Below, piece by piece: positions 5,301 to 7,080 of a stretch of DNA of 7,080 bases. Position numbers and translations under genes: made by a program. How positions within the stretch are numbered: the stretch's first letter is position 1; every line of letters begins with the position of its first letter. The notes under the pieces were generated by a model, which saw only the letters and a list, made by a program, of their open reading frames with translations, did no database searches and was not told where the DNA came from. Origin of the DNA: an uncultured Mycoplasmatota bacterium (GTDB taxonomy: Bacteria > Bacillota_I > Bacilli_A > RF39 > UBA660); NCBI GenBank assembly GCA_946613765.1, contig CAMOFW010000037.1, positions 1 to 7,080 on the forward strand. The letters run 5' to 3'.

Positions 5301-6886
5301 AATGCTGTTTTATTATCCATACCAATTCTAGTAACAACTTCAGAAGATAAATAATTACATACAGTTTTAGTAGACTCTGCATCACAAGCAAAATATCTAA
5401 TTTCTTTATTATTACTAAAATTATGATTTAAATATTTAATATAATTAAAATTATCTTTATTTTCTTCATTAGTAATAACTACTATTTTTAAATCTTCATA
5501 GTTATAGAAAGTTAATAATTGAATTAATATATTATTTAAAAAATTAACTTGTAAATTTCTATTACCCATAATAGCAGTAATATTATTATCTTTAAAAGAA
5601 TAACTAACAGGTACATTTTCAATATATTTAAATTCTTCTACCAAAGCATCAGTTCTTTGTTTTAATTCACTATCATTCATAGTAAATCCTTCTTCAGGAT
5701 ATTGAATTTGACATCTAAGTTTTTGTCTTCCCATACCAAATCTAACTTCTAAGAAATCATCTTGATCTATACGTTTATCCCAAAAACCAATTTGTTTTTG
5801 TTCAATTGTTTTTAAACAATCATCTATACTTATTAAATTTTCATTTAATATAATAGATTGACCAATTGCTATTTGAGTTAGTTCTTCTCTTTTTTGATCA
5901 AAATATTTAGCAAACTTTAAAGATACTTGATATTCATTTTCTTCTTTAGATTTTTTGTTATATCTTTTAATTAATAAAGGCCATAAGAACATAGACATAA
6001 TCATAGCAAAACTAGTAGCAAGTTGTGGCCAAGAATTACCCCATGTTGCTGTACCATTAGATATTTGCATTAATACATTAATCATAGTTAAAGCAGAAGT
6101 TGCACCCATAGTTATCATTGGGCCAATAGTAAGCAATAAAGGTAAATCTTGTGATTGACCAAATGCAGGTGGCTTATCTATTTTAACAACAGCTTCTTCT
6201 ATTCTTCTCCTAATTCTTGGAGCTTTATTATAATAATCATCTTTTTTATATAAAGGTATATCTTTTACATCTATTTGTTCATTTTGAGAAAGAGTTGGAA
6301 CATTATATTGATTTAGATTTACTTTAACTCTAGAATTAACGTTAACGAATAATTTATTATCTAAAATCATTAATCTTAATCCATATAATTCTATTTCATC
6401 ACCACTAGATAAAGGAGTTTCAATATCCAATAATAATCTTTTATTTTTATAAATATTATTATTATCTTTTTTAATATATAAATTATCAGCTCTTTTATAT
6501 AATTCAATATTTAAACTCCTATATATAGGACATTTATAACATATATTAGCTGAATCACTATTAGATATAACTAAACTATTATTTAAATCACATTCATAAG
6601 GTAAATAATTATTAAATTGCTTACTTTCTACATAAATTAAATATTTAGTTTTATCTTTTTCTAATACATAAAAATTATCTTGTTTTAATTCTACTTTTTC
6701 TATATAGGAGTTACCATTTACTATTTTAACATCACTACTCTGACATAATACCCATTTATCATTAATAGAGTCTACGTTAATTAAACTACTATCATTTTCC
6801 AAGGCATAAAAAGAATAACTACCAGATACTTCGATTGGTAATTTAAAAGTCATAATGTTATCGTTTAAGTATAACAATATATTCAT
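2378..6886 (-). CDS. essC: EssC/YukBA-type T7SS membrane ATPase, 1502 residues
   Basis: EssC is the FtsK/SpoIIIE-family motor that recognises substrates and drives export across the membrane. Full length matches the family (about 1480-1500). In order: an N-terminal FHA-type cytosolic part (about 1-195; GDEIELYGLRLMIL is typical); two membrane segments (about 248-273 and 287-306); a linker domain; ATPase domain 1 with Walker A GMTGSGKS (697-704, K703), DYKGGG (729-734), Walker B FIICDE (D819-E820), arginines R840/R843 and ATQKP (852-856), all intact; domain 2 (about 1020-1230), where the P-loop reads GLDGLEKE (1040-1047) and the Walker B region VVFNNYD; domain 3 (about 1270-1490), without a P-loop but with the usual GIWIGKGIGDQ near its end. 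The start at 6886 has GAGGAG six bases upstream; the longer reading to 6955 runs through the promoter and upstream terminator. It is first in an operon with yukD. Confidence 0.97.
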   Translation of the reverse strand: MNILLYLNDNIMTFKLPIEVSGSYSFYALENDSSLINVDSINDKWVLCQSSDVKIVNGNSYIEKVELKQDNFYVLEKDKTKYLIYVESKQFNNYLPYECDLNNSLVISNSDSANICYKCPIYRSLNIELYKRADNLYIKKDNNNIYKNKRLLLDIETPLSSGDEIELYGLRLMILDNKLFVNVNSRVKVNLNQYNVPTLSQNEQIDVKDIPLYKKDDYYNKAPRIRRRIEEAVVKIDKPPAFGQSQDLPLLLTIGPMITMGATSALTMINVLMQISNGTATWGNSWPQLATSFAMIMSMFLWPLLIKRYNKKSKEENEYQVSLKFAKYFDQKREELTQIAIGQSIILNENLISIDDCLKTIEQKQIGFWDKRIDQDDFLEVRFGMGRQKLRCQIQYPEEGFTMNDSELKQRTDALVEEFKYIENVPVSYSFKDNNITAIMGNRNLQVNFLNNILIQLLTFYNYEDLKIVVITNEENKDNFNYIKYLNHNFSNNKEIRYFACDAESTKTVCNYLSSEVVTRIGMDNKTAFQPHYFVIIDDYESLKHYDLVDRIAESDKDLGFSLVFLENRMSNLPSKCCNFITLDDKKSNVLINAFEEQEQESFINEIHYNIDMMKIAKSLSNVPIELNDEETSFPESITFLEMEKCGKVDQLNILNRWLSNDPTRSLKAEIGVDASGGLMYLDLHEKFHGPHGLIAGMTGSGKSEFIITYILSMCINYSPDEVSFILIDYKGGGLAGAFENETTGIRLPHLAGTITNLDKAEMDRTLVSINSELERRQRLFNEARDILGESTMDIYKYQSFYRDKKLKEAIPHLFIICDEFAELKAQQSDFMDSLISTARIGRSLGVHLILATQKPSGVVNEQIWSNTKFRVCLKVQDASDSKEMLKKSDAASLKQTGRFYLQVGYDEYYALGQSAWCGAKYFPSDGYVKQIDKSINFIDSLGYKIKNISESNGNKGVAQGEQITAILKHIMQVAEKENLYSRKLWLDNIPGDILVDKVKEKYSVDNSNLSAVIGEYDAPELQQQGVVKFNYDANTLIYGLDGLEKEMFLNTMIYSTISNYDASKINYYIVDYGSESLRKFSNAPQVGGIVFAGEDEKFNNLLKLLKDELARRKKLFLDYGGEYNNYIKDHNDLPVICVVFNNYDSIYEAYNNLYDELPELLRDSNRYGVIFVMTLNSMTSITSKISQNFDLSYAFHLKDESEYTPLFNIKLKNTPRDINGRGIMALDGALHEFQVAHITYDDINENEFVLDLIKKLKTNSTVFAKRIPVLPDIIRLNDVSTKVFTDKELPVGIIKKNLDIAYYDYTLSIGNIITSNRLSNIKNFALSLLDVFRRINSHTLIIIDGVKELNLDKSMYPNYCNGNYDKYLDMLIDYVKKLIDKKASIEGTIVIYGFNKFMTSIDSNKFSELLDLIKKYEKINIVVIDDATKIKSFAYESWFGSMFSISDGIWIGKGIGDQTLFRISNIKKEMLQEIKNDMGYVINESNAVLCRLIDFVSKGDE
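2386..2392 (-). promoter_or_regulatory. Ribosome binding site of yukD inside the end of essC
   Basis: AAGGGGG, seven bases before the yukD ATG, is encoded by the Lys-Gly-Asp codons near the EssC C-terminus. Five Gs in a row stand out in such A+T-rich DNA and suggest the EssC tail is shaped by the need for this site. Confidence 0.65.
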
Positions 6887-6892
6887 AGCCAA

Positions 6893-6898
6893 CTCCTC
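6893..6898 (-). promoter_or_regulatory. Ribosome binding site that sets the essC start
   Basis: GAGGAG at 6898-6893 is six bases before the ATG at 6886-6884. It is the best site near the front of the frame and places the promoter wholly upstream. Confidence 0.8.
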
Positions 6899-6899
6899 T

Positions 6900-6915
6900 A
6901 TTATGTATACATAAT
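6900..6915. promoter_or_regulatory. Perfect 16-bp palindrome over the essC transcription start (candidate operator)
   Basis: ATTATGTATACATAAT reads the same on both strands. It overlaps the last two bases of the predicted -10 (6919-6914) and covers the likely start point near 6907, between the promoter and the ribosome binding site. A dimeric repressor bound here would block essC-yukD transcription. No known regulator consensus is claimed; in A+T-rich DNA a chance palindrome is possible, but 16 perfect bases at this place is suggestive. Confidence 0.5.
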
Positions 6916-6922
6916 TATACCA
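6914..6922 (-). promoter_or_regulatory. Extended -10 promoter of essC-yukD
   Basis: TGGTATAAT at 6922-6914 is a perfect TGn-TATAAT element. The place for a -35 (6942-6937) is occupied by the T-run of the upstream terminator and is not a match, so the promoter would rely on the extended -10. Predicted start near 6907, leader about 20 bases. Confidence 0.65.
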
Positions 6923-6934
6923 TATCATATAAAC

Positions 6935-6960
6935 AAAAAAAAGATGAAAAATCATCTTTA
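6935..6960 (-). terminator. Rho-independent terminator of the gene upstream of essC
   Basis: On the minus strand AAAGATGA pairs with TCATCTTT around a TTTT loop and is followed directly by further Ts, then G. It begins right after the double TAA stop of the rightmost gene, so that gene is not co-transcribed with essC by default. Confidence 0.88.
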
Positions 6961-6963
6961 TTA

Positions 6964-7080
6964 TTAATCAATATTTTTTAATATTTCATCAAACTTAGGT
7001 TTTAATCCCTCTTTATCTTCAGATAAATGTACTTTTGATTGATATAAGTCATATCCAGGTAATTCATTACCTTCGATTAA
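6964..7080 (-). CDS. C-terminal end of an unrecognised gene (partial, enters from right edge)
   Basis: The last 38 codons are visible, ending in tandem TAA TAA (6966-6961) before a terminator. The tail is charged and helix-prone (SEDKEGLKP, then KFDEILKNID), preceded by ELPGYDLYQSKVHL. No membrane segment or signal is present. It is not recognisable as the end of EssB, EssA or EsaA, although a T7SS gene would be plausible upstream of essC. An open frame of 38 codons, a double stop and a well-placed terminator support a real gene end; its function cannot be told from this fragment. Confidence 0.7.
   Translation of the reverse strand, partial: LIEGNELPGYDLYQSKVHLSEDKEGLKPKFDEILKNID

Noticed and set aside
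123..6158. Plus-strand open frames (around 123-326, 1925-2128, 2161-2397, 3795-4010, 4512-4700, 5955-6158)
   Set aside because: All but one lie antisense to well-supported genes, and the one around 1925-2128 covers a promoter and leader. None has a convincing ribosome binding site and family features.
6887..6955. Longer EssC start at 6955 adding 23 residues
   Set aside because: This stretch contains the upstream gene's terminator arm, the TGGTATAAT promoter and the palindrome. The ATG at 6886 has a good GAGGAG site.
6964..7080. Calling the rightmost fragment EssB/YukC
   Set aside because: Position alone suggested it; the 38 visible residues give no family feature.
1..7080. CRISPR arrays, tRNA or rRNA genes, insertion sequences, attachment sites
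   Set aside because: No regularly spaced direct repeats, cloverleaf genes, transposase frames or element-end repeats were seen. Gaps between genes are all under about 150 bases and are accounted for by terminators, promoters and leaders.

Overview
The window carries part of a type VII secretion locus of the Bacillota type (T7SSb, Ess/Yuk). The DNA is strongly A+T-rich, with mostly A/T third codon positions. Every supported gene lies on the minus strand, so transcription runs from high to low coordinates. Tryptophans examined in EssC are TGG, and one gene ends in TGA in a clean ATGA overlap, so the standard bacterial code fits. Good AGGAGG-type ribosome binding sites, short intergenic gaps and U-tailed hairpin terminators all suggest a low-G+C Bacillota, possibly an uncultured gut or mycoplasma-related Bacilli lineage. 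I cannot place it more precisely from sequence alone.

Layout from the right edge: (1) the C-terminal tail of an unrecognised gene (6964-7080), closed by a terminator. (2) A two-gene unit: essC, the FtsK/SpoIIIE-type membrane ATPase motor of the secretion machine, overlaps by one base a yukD/esaB-like ubiquitin-fold gene. It has its own extended -10 promoter, over which lies a perfect 16-bp palindrome, and it ends in a terminator whose loop holds the yukD stop codon. (3) A single-gene unit for a 209-residue WXG100-like probable substrate with a structured leader and its own terminator. (4) A three-gene unit (184, 109 and 73 residues) of small, lysine/asparagine-rich helical proteins, the last two overlapping by ATGA, ending in a terminator. 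(5) The first 20 codons of another gene, behind its own promoter, running off the left edge.

Likely working model (inference from family knowledge): EssC forms the inner-membrane translocation motor, YukD is a cytosolic accessory factor needed for secretion, the 209-residue protein is an exported substrate or co-substrate, and the three helical proteins are candidate substrates, toxin-targeting partners or chaperones. The other known T7SSb components (EssB/YukC, EssA, EsaA/YueB) are not recognisable here. The least familiar content is the 184/109/73 cluster, the double-length WXG100-like protein, and an EssC whose second ATPase domain appears degenerate.
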